The position numbers and the translations under genes were made by a program. Source: Campylobacterota bacterium (GTDB lineage Bacteria; Campylobacterota; Campylobacteria; Campylobacterales; QNZT01). Taken from it: DNA of 37,488 bases. The notes beneath the pieces are model-generated. The model searched no databases. It worked only from the letters and a program-made list of their open reading frames with translations, and had not been told where the DNA came from. The stretch lies in the NCBI GenBank assembly GCA_022600175.1, contig JAHZKW010000140.1, positions 1-37,488 of the forward strand. The letters are read 5' to 3'. Of this stretch, positions 8,658 through 16,746 are shown one piece after another (the first letter of the stretch is position 1; each line of letters opens with the position of its first letter).

Positions 8658-9894
8658 AAAGATCACTACTGAAGAGATCAATCAAACACTAGGCAGCGGT
8701 CAAAACCAAAAAAACTTTTTTTTACATTACTGGTGGCTTTGGCTCTTGTTTATCATGATAGGAGGCGGTACGTATCTCTATATACAAAATAGCCAAAAAA
8801 AACAGCAAAACAGTTATAAAACAACTACTTTACTCACTGATGATCTCATTGTGTCCGTCTCCGCCACGGGAAACCTGGAACCAACCAACACTGTAGATAT
8901 CGGTATTGAAGTCTCTGGAACTATTGAACAAGTGTTCGTAGACTATAGTGATATAGTCACCAAAGGTCAAGTACTCGCCAAACTAGATACGACTAAACTG
9001 GCTTCAAAGGTGAGTAATACCAAAGCCTCTTTATTGGTAGCAAAAGCCAACCTTCAAGAGAGTCAGGTTGCACTCAAAGATGCCAAAAGAGAACTAAATC
9101 GTCTACAAAAACTCTATAAATCCACTGGAGGTAACTATCCAACTGTGATGGAGATCGATAAAGCTAAAACGACTTATAATAAAAACAGAGCCAATATCCA
9201 AGCCATGCAAGCAATGGTCTCACAAGCTGAGGCTTCACTAAAATCAGATGAAGAAGATCTTAAAAAAGCAGTTGTCGTCTCTTCGATGGATGGCATTGTA
9301 CTTGATAAACAAGTAGAAGTTGGTCAAAGTGTTGTTGCCAGTATGCAAGTACCTGTTCTTTTTACACTGGCTGAAGATTTGACCAAAATGCAGGTCGTTG
9401 TGAGCGTTGATGAAGCAGATGTTGGACAAGTGAGAGAAAATCAAGAGGTCACTTTTGATGTGGATGCCTACCCAGATAAGACCTTTGAAGGTACGATCAA
9501 GCAGGTACGCATGAATTCACAGATGGTAGACGGTGTTGTCACGTATGAAGCACTGGTTGAAGTAGATAATAATAATTTATTGCTTCGCCCGGGGATGACG
9601 GTTACCGCTGATATCATCACAAAAAAAATCGAAAATGCGACACTAGTTCCTAATGCAGCATTACGTTTTGTAGTCCCTAAAAATGAGACCAAATCACTCT
9701 TTTCAGGACCTCCTGGCCAACAGACCAGTAAACCAAAAAAAGGGTCTACCCTCTGGATACTAAAGGACAACAATGCGGTAGAGATCCCTGTTAAAACGGG
9801 AGAGAATGATGGTATCAACACTATTATCACCGAGGGAGAAGTTGATCTTAATAGTCAAATTATTATAGGACTAAACGGAAAGAGTGATGAGTAA
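8650..9894 (+). CDS. MacA-like periplasmic adaptor of an ABC efflux pump
   Basis: 414-aa adaptor anchored by one N-terminal membrane helix (HYWWLWLLFIMIGGGTYLYI, about residues 26-46), with a 25-residue cytoplasmic lead. The lipoyl halves are VDIGIEVSGTIEQVFVDYSDIVTKGQVLAKLDTTKLAS and VVVSSMDGIVLDKQVEVGQSV, with a coiled-coil hairpin between, then a beta-barrel domain and a membrane-proximal domain containing a Gly/Pro/Lys-rich insert (GPPGQQTSKPKKGS). The following ATP-binding and FtsX-type permease genes identify it as the MacA type. Confidence 0.87.
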   Translation: MDKKITTEEINQTLGSGQNQKNFFLHYWWLWLLFIMIGGGTYLYIQNSQKKQQNSYKTTTLLTDDLIVSVSATGNLEPTNTVDIGIEVSGTIEQVFVDYSDIVTKGQVLAKLDTTKLASKVSNTKASLLVAKANLQESQVALKDAKRELNRLQKLYKSTGGNYPTVMEIDKAKTTYNKNRANIQAMQAMVSQAEASLKSDEEDLKKAVVVSSMDGIVLDKQVEVGQSVVASMQVPVLFTLAEDLTKMQVVVSVDEADVGQVRENQEVTFDVDAYPDKTFEGTIKQVRMNSQMVDGVVTYEALVEVDNNNLLLRPGMTVTADIITKKIENATLVPNAALRFVVPKNETKSLFSGPPGQQTSKPKKGSTLWILKDNNAVEIPVKTGENDGINTIITEGEVDLNSQIIIGLNGKSDE

Positions 9895-10588
9895 CAATAT
9901 GACCCCACTCATAGCATTTCAGGGTATCACGAAAGTCTACGGTAGCGGTGAAGCAAAGACCTATGCACTTCGCGGTATCGATTTAGAAATACATGAAGGT
10001 GAATTTGTTGCAATTATGGGAAGTAGTGGCTCTGGAAAATCAACTGCTATGAATATCATCGGCTGCCTTGATGAACCTACCGAAGGTGACTATCACTTTC
10101 AAGGGGTCGATGTAGGGGCATTGAATCTTAACCAAAAAGCACTGCTTCGTAGAAATTATATGGGCTTTATTTTTCAAGGATTTAATCTACTCGGTAGAAC
10201 CTCTGCACTTGAAAATGTGGAACTTCCTCTTATATACCGAGGTAGCAGTGCCAAGGCACGTAAAGATGCATCACTTGCCGCTTTAAATAAAGTAGGACTT
10301 AAAAATGTTTCACATCATCAGCCATCACAACTTTCAGGCGGACAACAGCAACGTGTAGCAGTTGCGAGGGCATTGGTCACCAATCCACTTATCATGTTGG
10401 CTGATGAACCGACAGGAAATCTTGATAGTAAAAACAGTGAAGAGGTGATGTTACTACTACAAAACCTCAATAAAGAACAAAATATCACGATTATCATGGT
10501 AACCCATGAAAATGAGATGGCAGCCTATGCAGACCGTACCATTGTCTTTAGAGATGGATTGATTATCAGTGACGGAAAGGAGAAATAA
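9887..10588 (+). CDS. MacB-type ABC transporter ATP-binding subunit
   Basis: A LolD/MacB-class ATPase of about 233 aa. Walker A GSSGSGKST, Q-loop IFQGFNLLG, signature LSGGQQQRVAVARAL, Walker B LIMLADEPTGNLD, and switch His in VTHE. I chose ATG 9887 over the track's GTG at 9884 because GGAAAG then has a better spacing; the gene overlaps macA-like by 8 bases. In E. coli MacB the ATPase and permease are one polypeptide. Here they are separate, as in LolCDE and many Gram-positive relatives. It powers the mechanotransmission pump with the next gene product. Confidence 0.9.
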   Translation: MSNNMTPLIAFQGITKVYGSGEAKTYALRGIDLEIHEGEFVAIMGSSGSGKSTAMNIIGCLDEPTEGDYHFQGVDVGALNLNQKALLRRNYMGFIFQGFNLLGRTSALENVELPLIYRGSSAKARKDASLAALNKVGLKNVSHHQPSQLSGGQQQRVAVARALVTNPLIMLADEPTGNLDSKNSEEVMLLLQNLNKEQNITIIMVTHENEMAAYADRTIVFRDGLIISDGKEK

Positions 10589-10590
10589 CG

Positions 10591-11802
10591 ATGTTATGGA
10601 ATGCATTTATACTAGCACTTCGCGCCATTCGTAGAAATGTCATGCGCTCTATTCTTACAATTCTTGGTATCGTTATCGGTGTGGCATCTGTGATTGCAAT
10701 GGTCATGCTTGGAGACGGTACAACTGCATATGTGACACAAGATATCTCCAAACTAGGTAGTAACATGCTCTCTATCAGCCCTGGCCAAGAGCCTAAAGGC
10801 CCACCAGGCAGTGGCGGGAAAGCGGCACTTTTTGATCTGGATGATGTAGAAGCAATCAAACGTGAAATAACAGGGATAAAAGCGACTTCTCCCGTAGGTA
10901 ACACAAGTATTAATGCTGTTTTTGGCAATGAAAACTACTCTACTACAGTTTACGGTACAGATAATGATTATTTTATTGTTAAAGATTGGGAGTTTGAAAG
11001 TGGACGACAATTTTCTCAAAGTGAACTACAGTCGGGGAAATCAGTCTGTATTATCGGTGAAACCGTCAAAGAAGAGCTTTTTGGGGCACAAGACCCCATC
11101 GGTACAAACATCCGCTTAGAGAAGTTTTCTTGTAAAGTTATCGGTCTACTTCACTCTAAGGGGGCAGCGGCATTTGGGATGGATCAAGATGATCTTATTG
11201 TCACGCCTCTCAAAATGTTTCAAAGACGTCTAAGTGGTAACCGTGACATCTCTTCAATTATGATCTCTGTTTCTGATGGAGTTTCGACACAACAGGTGCA
11301 GGAGGATATTAAACTTCTTTTTCGTGAAAGACGTCACATCAAAGAGGGAGACGAAGATGATTTTCACATTCGGGACATGAAAGATATCATCGATACACTC
11401 TCTTCTACCACAAAGATGTTGACCATGCTTTTGGGTGCTGTTGCTGCTATCTCTCTTTTGGTCGGGGGAATTGGGATTATGAATATCATGCTTGTCTCTG
11501 TTACAGAACGTACTAGAGAGATCGGTATCAGACTGGCAATCGGTGCCTTGGAGAGGGAAGTACTCTTACAATTTTTGGTGGAATCAGTAGTACTCTCTAT
11601 GCTTGGTGGCATCATCGGAATTATTTTAGGTATCTCCATCACCGCTGTGGTAACGCAGATTTTTAATATACCGTTTATTTTCAATGAGGGAATTATCTTA
11701 ATCGCATTTTTGTTTTCAGCAATTGTAGGGATTGGATTTGGTTATTTTCCCGCCAGAAAAGCGGCAAAGATGAACCCTATTGATGCATTAAGACATGAGT
11801 AG
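10591..11802 (+). CDS. MacB/FtsX-type ABC transporter permease
   Basis: 403-aa membrane subunit. One N-terminal helix (AIRRNVMRSILTILGIVIGVASVIAMVMLG) precedes a large periplasmic MacB-PCD domain (about residues 50-275). The FtsX domain has three helices, including the conserved LLVGGIGIMNIMLVSVTERTREIGIRLAIGA segment and the C-terminal GFGYFPARKAAKMNPIDALRHE. It begins two bases after the ATPase gene. Its stop is two bases from the stop of tpiA on the opposite strand, leaving no room for a separate terminator. Confidence 0.9.
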   Translation: MLWNAFILALRAIRRNVMRSILTILGIVIGVASVIAMVMLGDGTTAYVTQDISKLGSNMLSISPGQEPKGPPGSGGKAALFDLDDVEAIKREITGIKATSPVGNTSINAVFGNENYSTTVYGTDNDYFIVKDWEFESGRQFSQSELQSGKSVCIIGETVKEELFGAQDPIGTNIRLEKFSCKVIGLLHSKGAAAFGMDQDDLIVTPLKMFQRRLSGNRDISSIMISVSDGVSTQQVQEDIKLLFRERRHIKEGDEDDFHIRDMKDIIDTLSSTTKMLTMLLGAVAAISLLVGGIGIMNIMLVSVTERTREIGIRLAIGALEREVLLQFLVESVVLSMLGGIIGIILGISITAVVTQIFNIPFIFNEGIILIAFLFSAIVGIGFGYFPARKAAKMNPIDALRHE

Positions 11803-11804
11803 AG

Positions 11805-12512
11805 TTACAGCTTTGCTGCAATCTCTACCATTTCACTAAAAGCATCTACATCCCAGCTGGCTGTTCCTACAAGTACACCTTCGCAATTAGGAATTTCCAA
11901 GATCTCTTTAGTGTTAGCTACTTTAACACTACCACCATATAGAAGCGGTGCTTTGAGCTTTTGTTTTAAGAGAGCTAGTGTCTCTTCGATCTGTTCGTTG
12001 GTTGCTGTAAGTCCAGTGCCGATTGCCCAGACTGGCTCATACGCAATGATCAGATTCTCATAATCGATATCAATTCCCTCAAGTTGTGCAAAATTATAGG
12101 CGATCACTGCTTCGATCCCCTCTTCTCTCACCTCTTTTGGCTCACCGATACAGTAGACGATTTTAAAATTTTTTGCTTTGAAAAAATCATATTTTTTAGC
12201 AACCTCATCTTGGCTCTCTCCAAGGACATGACGTCTTTCACTGTGTCCAATTAAGATCGTTTGAAGATTAAACTCTTCAATCTGTTCTAATCCAATCTCA
12301 CCTGTAAAGGAACCTTTTTCAACAGGATAAGCATTTTGTACACCCACTTCCAGATTATCTTCAAGATCAAAACTATCCAAAGCACTGCTTGGCGGAAACA
12401 CCAAGACACTATCACTACTATTTGTTTTCGTAACAAAAGTGTTTAACTTTTCGATATACGCTCTTGTACTTGCTCTGGTATGGTTTGTTTTAAAATTAGC
12501 AGCGATAATCAT
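11805..12512 (-). CDS. tpiA: Triosephosphate isomerase
   Basis: 235 aa. It interconverts glyceraldehyde 3-phosphate and dihydroxyacetone phosphate in the cytoplasm. The N-terminal substrate Lys is in AANFKTNHTRAST, the catalytic His in LIGHSERR, the catalytic Glu in AYEPVWAIGTG and the phosphate loop in LLYGGSVK. The short form (about 235 aa rather than 250) with NFK for the usual NWK fits Campylobacterota. The start lies one base after the pgk stop, so it is the last gene of gapA-pgk-tpiA. Confidence 0.95.
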   Translation of the reverse strand: MIIAANFKTNHTRASTRAYIEKLNTFVTKTNSSDSVLVFPPSSALDSFDLEDNLEVGVQNAYPVEKGSFTGEIGLEQIEEFNLQTILIGHSERRHVLGESQDEVAKKYDFFKAKNFKIVYCIGEPKEVREEGIEAVIAYNFAQLEGIDIDYENLIIAYEPVWAIGTGLTATNEQIEETLALLKQKLKAPLLYGGSVKVANTKEILEIPNCEGVLVGTASWDVDAFSEMVEIAAKL

Positions 12513-12513
12513 A

Positions 12514-13716
12514 CTAGTGCTTTAAAACTGCTTCAACACCTGGAAGCAATTTACCCTCTAGAAGCTCAAGACTCGCTCCACCACCGGTAGAGATAAATGT
12601 CATCTCATCCACATCACCTGCACGCTGAGCAACGTCAGCCGTGTCACCACCACCGACAATAGTCGTTGCATGACACTCAGCAATATAGTGACTCATCATG
12701 AAACTCCCTTTTGAGAACTTATCGATCTCATAAACACCCATAGGACCATTCCAAAGGATTGTTTTTGCATCATTAAGTGCTTCTCTAAAAAGTCTATTTG
12801 TTGCAGGTCCGACATCAAGTCCCATCCAATCTTCAGGAATCTCCTGAATCGGTAGAAACTTCACCGGTGCAGCATCACTGATCTCAGGAGCAACTACTAA
12901 ATCTACTGGTAGATAAAACTTCACACCAAGCGCCTGCGCTCTATAGATGATACGCTTTGCATCTTCAAGCAAGTGATCTTCTACGAGTGATTTACCTATT
13001 TCATACCCTTGCGCTTTTAAGAAGGTAAATGCCATACCACCACCAATGATAATTTTGTCAACTTTCTCTACTAAGTTTACCAGTGCTTGAAGCTTACCAG
13101 ATACTTTACTACCACCGACAACTGCGACAAACGGACGTGTTGGTTCCATCACAGTTCTATGGAAAAAGTTTACCTCTTTTTGCATCAAAAATCCAGCTGC
13201 TTTATGCTCAGTATCAAAGTGCTCAGGTAGTGCAAAGATAGAACCATGTTTTCTATGACTTGCACCAAATGCATCATTGATATAGATATCTGCCATAGAA
13301 GCAAGACGCGCGGCAAATTCACTATCATTTGCAGTTTCACCTGGATTATATCTGAGATTCTCAAGTAGCATCACATCACCGGCTTCCAAACCTTTTGCTT
13401 TCTCAATCGTATCTTCACCGACTACATTGTCAGCCATAATAATCTCTTGTTTTAAAAGTGAGTGTAGTCTTTTTGCAACTGGCTTTAGAGAATCTTTCTC
13501 CTCATTCCACTCGCCTGGCTTTGGACGACCAAAGTGACTTGCTAAGATAACCTTACAATCACGATCGATACAATATCTAATCGTTGGCAATGCTGATCTA
13601 ATACGTCTATCATCACTGATATTGCCAAACTCATCTTTTGGTACGTTAAAATCACATCTTATAAATATACGTTTCCCATCAATGTCAAGATTTTTAATTG
13701 ATAATAGTTCCATCAT
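12514..13716 (-). CDS. pgk: Phosphoglycerate kinase
   Basis: 400 aa, full length. It transfers phosphate between 1,3-bisphosphoglycerate and ADP. Visible motifs include the N-terminal RCDFNVP, the substrate segment [35 protein letters not shown] and the nucleotide-binding tail [16 protein letters not shown]...[16 protein letters not shown]. The ATG overlaps the TAA of gapA by one base (TAATG), so translation is probably coupled. Two ATGs are adjacent (MMELLS) and either could be the start. Confidence 0.96.
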   Translation of the reverse strand: MMELLSIKNLDIDGKRIFIRCDFNVPKDEFGNISDDRRIRSALPTIRYCIDRDCKVILASHFGRPKPGEWNEEKDSLKPVAKRLHSLLKQEIIMADNVVGEDTIEKAKGLEAGDVMLLENLRYNPGETANDSEFAARLASMADIYINDAFGASHRKHGSIFALPEHFDTEHKAAGFLMQKEVNFFHRTVMEPTRPFVAVVGGSKVSGKLQALVNLVEKVDKIIIGGGMAFTFLKAQGYEIGKSLVEDHLLEDAKRIIYRAQALGVKFYLPVDLVVAPEISDAAPVKFLPIQEIPEDWMGLDVGPATNRLFREALNDAKTILWNGPMGVYEIDKFSKGSFMMSHYIAECHATTIVGGGDTADVAQRAGDVDEMTFISTGGGASLELLEGKLLPGVEAVLKH

Positions 13717-14726
13717 TATACTCCGTGTGTAGAGATATGTTTTGCCATGTCAATTAGTCTACAAGAGTAACCCCACTCATTGTCATACCAAGCCATTACT
13801 TTGACAAAATTACCATCTACCACTTGGGTTAGATCACCTGCAACAATTGCGCTAATCTCTGAACCCACAAAATCAGAAGAGACACGCTTATCATAATCAA
13901 CTTCGATCAAACCTTTTAGTGCACCATTTTGTGCCGCTTCAAATGCTGCATTGACCTCTTCCTTTGTTGTCTCTTTTTTCACCATTACGTTAAGGTCAAC
14001 CATTGAAACATTGGGTGTAGGAACACGAATCGCTTGACCATTAAGCTTACCTTGAAGGTGTGGCATTACAAGACCAATTGCTTTTGCCGCACCTGTTGAC
14101 GTGGGGATCATGTTCACAGCAGCGGCACGTGCACGGCGAGGATCTTTTGCATGTTTAACATCAAGGATATTTTGATCATTTGTATATGAGTGACATGTAG
14201 TTACCAATCCCTTTTCAATGCCAAACACATCATCAATCACCTTTGTCACAGGCGCTAAGCAGTTTGTTGTACAACTTGCATTTGAAACGATCGTTTGTCC
14301 TGCATAACTCTCTTCATTAACACCCATTACAAATGTTGCTGTCTCTTTATCTTTTGCTGGTGCAGAGAAAAGTACTTTTTTAATACCCATATCAATATAA
14401 GCTTGTGATTTTTCTTGTGTATAAAATGCACCTGTACACTCTAAAAGTATTTCTGCCCCATATTTTGCAAAGTCAAGATTTTTTGGATCTCTGTCATTTA
14501 AAAACTTAACTTTTGATTTTCCGATCTGCATATAGTTGTCTTCGAGGATTTCAACATCACCTTTAAAGGTTCCATGTACGCTATCATATTTTAAAAGATA
14601 TTTTGTCATCTCTGGATCTGTTGTATCGTTGACAACGACGAGCTCCATATCATCTCTATCTTCTAAAATTCTTGCGACACATCTTCCAATCCTACCAAAA
14701 CCTGTAATAGCCACTTTTATAGCCAC
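13716..14726 (-). CDS. gapA: Glyceraldehyde-3-phosphate dehydrogenase
   Basis: 336 aa. NAD-dependent phosphorylating GAPDH with the Rossmann start [11 protein letters not shown], catalytic Cys in [12 protein letters not shown] and the C-terminal [13 protein letters not shown]. It starts at GTG (14726-14724): AAAGGAG lies five bases before it, and the ATG inside GAGATGC is out of frame and touching the ribosome site. First gene of the glycolytic operon. TATAAT-like boxes for both directions lie in the 98-base gap to nadD. The Campylobacter gene order gapA-pgk-tpiA next to divergent nadD is kept. Confidence 0.96.
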   Translation of the reverse strand: MAIKVAITGFGRIGRCVARILEDRDDMELVVVNDTTDPEMTKYLLKYDSVHGTFKGDVEILEDNYMQIGKSKVKFLNDRDPKNLDFAKYGAEILLECTGAFYTQEKSQAYIDMGIKKVLFSAPAKDKETATFVMGVNEESYAGQTIVSNASCTTNCLAPVTKVIDDVFGIEKGLVTTCHSYTNDQNILDVKHAKDPRRARAAAVNMIPTSTGAAKAIGLVMPHLQGKLNGQAIRVPTPNVSMVDLNVMVKKETTKEEVNAAFEAAQNGALKGLIEVDYDKRVSSDFVGSEISAIVAGDLTQVVDGNFVKVMAWYDNEWGYSCRLIDMAKHISTHGV

Positions 14727-14824
14727 TGCATCTCCTTTATTAAGTTTGCTGTATAATAGTATTATATCGACTTTATGGTTAAATAATTAATAACAGAAAT
14801 TAAAAAAGGTTTAAAATAGCGTAA
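14727..14824. promoter_or_regulatory. Divergent promoter region gapA / nadD-rsfS
   Basis: CTGTATAATAG gives a TATAAT on the plus strand, and the overlapping ATTATATCG gives a TATAAT on the minus strand, so face-to-face -10 boxes serve both directions. nadD has only a weak ribosome site (AGCGTAAATG). Confidence 0.5.
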
Positions 14825-15703
14825 ATGAATATAGCACTATTTGGCGGGAGTTTTGATCCTCCCCATATTGGACATGAAGCAATCATACGTGAAGCTTTAC
14901 AAAATCTCGATATTGATACGCTTTTTGTAGTACCTACGTTTCTAAACCCTTTTAAAAAATCCTCTTTTGCGTCTGCAGAGAAACGTTACAAATGGATTCA
15001 AAAACTACTTCGCTCTTACCCTAAAGCAGAAGTATTGGATTTTGAAATCAAAAAAAACCGCCCAGTACCAACGATTGAAACAATCAAGTACCTTAAAAAA
15101 AAATATGATATTCATAAAATATATTTAATTATAGGTGCTGATAATCTGCCGCAGTTAAAAACATGGAAATCTTTTGATACACTAAGCCAACTTGTTGAGT
15201 TTATTATTGCGACACGAGAGGGTGAAAAAATCCCCGAAAACTTGCAAAAATTGGACATTCATGTTACTATCAGCTCCACAAAATTAAGAGAAGAGCTGAA
15301 ACAGGAGTTTTTACCTAAATCTATTGCTGATGAGGTGATAACTTATTATGAGATAAGGAGAAAAATGGATAAGAGAGTTGAAAAGATTATTGAAATCTTA
15401 GATGAGAAAAAAGCAGATAATATTCAGCTTTTTGATATGAGAGAAAAAGATTATTTTGTAGATGATGTGATCATCGCAACTACACTTGGTGAAAAACATG
15501 GTGCTGCCCTTTTAGACTACCTGAAACAAGGATTAAAAGTTGAAGGGGAAAGTTACTTTCATGTAGAACCAAGTGATGAGTGGACGGTACTTGATATGGG
15601 CGACATTCTCATCCATCTTATGACACCTGAATATCGCGCAAAATATAATATTGAAGAGTTTCTATCACACCGCCAAAAAGAGCAGAGTATCCAACCAGAA
15701 TAA
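14825..15703 (+). CDS. nadD-rsfS: Nicotinate-nucleotide adenylyltransferase fused to ribosomal silencing factor RsfS
   Basis: A single 292-codon frame joins two proteins. Residues 1-180 are a complete NadD: GGSFDPPHIGHE nucleotidyltransferase motif, PTFLNPFK, and ISSTKLRE at the end; it makes NaAD from nicotinate mononucleotide and ATP. Residues 181-292 are a complete RsfS/DUF143 (EKIIEILDEKKADNIQLFDMREK...VEPSDEWTVLDMGDILIHLMTPEYRAKYNIEEF), which binds ribosomal protein uL14 and blocks subunit joining. The internal ATG at 15365 has its own AAGGAG four bases upstream, so RsfS may also be made alone. In C. jejuni, as I recall, the two are neighbouring separate genes. Fusion by loss of the nadD stop is likely; a sequencing error is possible. 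Confidence 0.9.
   Translation: MNIALFGGSFDPPHIGHEAIIREALQNLDIDTLFVVPTFLNPFKKSSFASAEKRYKWIQKLLRSYPKAEVLDFEIKKNRPVPTIETIKYLKKKYDIHKIYLIIGADNLPQLKTWKSFDTLSQLVEFIIATREGEKIPENLQKLDIHVTISSTKLREELKQEFLPKSIADEVITYYEIRRKMDKRVEKIIEILDEKKADNIQLFDMREKDYFVDDVIIATTLGEKHGAALLDYLKQGLKVEGESYFHVEPSDEWTVLDMGDILIHLMTPEYRAKYNIEEFLSHRQKEQSIQPE
15357..15367 (+). promoter_or_regulatory. Internal ribosome site and ATG for stand-alone RsfS
   Basis: AGATAAGGAG-AAAA-ATG occurs inside the fused frame exactly at the NadD/RsfS boundary. It is a stronger ribosome site than the one in front of nadD, which supports internal initiation. Confidence 0.55.
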
Positions 15704-15720
15704 TATGCTACGCCGCTAAA

Positions 15721-15748
15721 TAGTACAAGAATTTAAATTTTTGTACTA
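15721..15748. terminator. Inverted repeat after nadD-rsfS
   Basis: TAGTACAAGAATTT / AAATTTTTGTACTA form a nearly perfect 14-base inverted repeat (one G-T pair) with no spare loop. It starts about 18 bases after the rsfS stop and before the PAS gene promoter. T-rich sequence lies inside the arm rather than after it, so it is a terminator-like hairpin of uncertain strength. Confidence 0.4.
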
Positions 15749-15762
15749 CTTAGTAAAACTAC

Positions 15763-15792
15763 TTGACATTTTAGGTCTAATTTGATTACAAT
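15763..15792 (+). promoter_or_regulatory. Promoter of the PAS gene
   Basis: TTGACA (15763-15768), 18 bases, then TACAAT (15787-15792). This is the only clear -35/-10 pair noted in the window. It lies about 35 bases before the TTG start. Confidence 0.55.
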
Positions 15793-15827
15793 CCGCCCTC
15801 ATTTGTAACAACATTAAGGATTGATCA

Positions 15828-16466
15828 TTGCTTGCAACTAAAAAGTACCCTACTGCACTACCTGTTAAAAATTTCATTCAAAATGGCAATACATTAGAAA
15901 AATTCATCAAGCCTCAACCTATTGATCATGAAATAGAGATTGAACCAAATAGTCTCCTTATGAGTAAAACAGACCTACATGGAACAATCGAATACAGCAA
16001 TGATTACTTTATAGAGGTAAATGGATATCAAGAGAGTGAATTGATGGGACGAACACAAAATATTATCAGACATCCTGATATGCCACAAATTATCTTTCAA
16101 ATGCTTTGGGAACATCTTCAAAATCACCAAAACTTCTCAGCATTAATCAAAAACCTCGCAAAAGATGGGCGTTACTATTGGGTCTTAGCACACTTTAAAA
16201 TCCACAATAATCAAAATAACTATGAAGTAGGCAACTATTATGCGTACAGATATGCGGCACCCAAAACAGGAGTTGTAGAGATTGAAAAACTCTATAAAAA
16301 GCTACTTGAAATTGAAAAACAACGAGGAGTGGAAGCTTCTAAAAAGTATTTTGTTGGTTTTTTAGAAGAGCGTGCCCAAAGTTATGAAGCATATCTCAAT
16401 GAGCTTACGGGTCATAATAGACCGATCAAACGTATCACAAAAGCGATAAGAAACCTCTTTAAATAG
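15828..16466 (+). CDS. PAS-domain sensor protein without output domain (Aer/CetB-like)
   Basis: 212 aa beginning at TTG, preceded by AAGGA at good distance. A PAS domain spans about residues 45-150: SKTDLHGTIEYSNDYFIEVNGYQESELMGRTQNIIRHPDMPQIIFQMLWEHL, then WVLAHFKIH, the signature of Aer-type redox sensors, where FAD is usually bound. No HAMP, kinase, GGDEF or MCP domain follows, only a charged helical tail. This is like Campylobacter CetB, a PAS-only protein that signals through a separate membrane partner. No such partner is encoded nearby. Probable role: energy taxis or redox sensing, by family. Confidence 0.78.
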   Translation: MLATKKYPTALPVKNFIQNGNTLEKFIKPQPIDHEIEIEPNSLLMSKTDLHGTIEYSNDYFIEVNGYQESELMGRTQNIIRHPDMPQIIFQMLWEHLQNHQNFSALIKNLAKDGRYYWVLAHFKIHNNQNNYEVGNYYAYRYAAPKTGVVEIEKLYKKLLEIEKQRGVEASKKYFVGFLEERAQSYEAYLNELTGHNRPIKRITKAIRNLFK

Positions 16467-16479
16467 TCATCTAAAGAGG
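16454..16479. terminator. Hairpin between convergent genes
   Basis: CCTCTTTA-N10-TAAAGAGG has 8-base arms around the PAS gene stop codon. It sits between that gene and the opposing small membrane protein gene and may serve as a shared bidirectional terminator. Confidence 0.4.
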
Positions 16480-16488
16480 TGATTAAAA

Positions 16489-16686
16489 CTATTTCATCTG
16501 TATTGCACGACTCTGTTCAACAGGAAGTGCATCACTGACACTACTGTTCTGCATCTTCACAACGGTATAAAGTGCACCTGCTATCAAACACCCTATAATC
16601 ACTAAGTTGACAGTACGTCTTTTCTCTTCACTTCCCCTACCATTAAAATCCTCAATCTCTTCTAAAGATGGTTCATTTTGTTTCAT
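16489..16686 (-). CDS. Small single-pass membrane protein, unknown
   Basis: 65 aa. An acidic N-terminal region (EPSLEEIEDFNGRGSEEKRR) precedes one membrane helix (TVNLVIIGCLIAGALYTVV, about residues 25-43) and a short tail. An AGGGG ribosome site about seven bases before the ATG supports it as a real gene. The positive RR before the helix suggests an N-in orientation. I do not recognise the family. It lies 60 bases downstream of the M20 peptidase on the same strand and may be cotranscribed. Confidence 0.6.
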   Translation of the reverse strand: MKQNEPSLEEIEDFNGRGSEEKRRTVNLVIIGCLIAGALYTVVKMQNSSVSDALPVEQSRAIQMK

Positions 16687-16746
16687 AATATACCCCTATA
16701 TTTTAAATAAAAACAAATTATATCCTATAAAAGTAAATGGCTTATA

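Noticed and set aside
10913-11119. Plus-strand 68-aa ORF inside the MacB-like permease
   Set aside because: Out of frame within a well-supported gene, with no ribosome site and no recognisable protein.
15700-15830. Possible small RNA or tRNA in the gap before the PAS gene
   Set aside because: No cloverleaf was seen. The structure is explained by a terminator-like repeat followed by a promoter.
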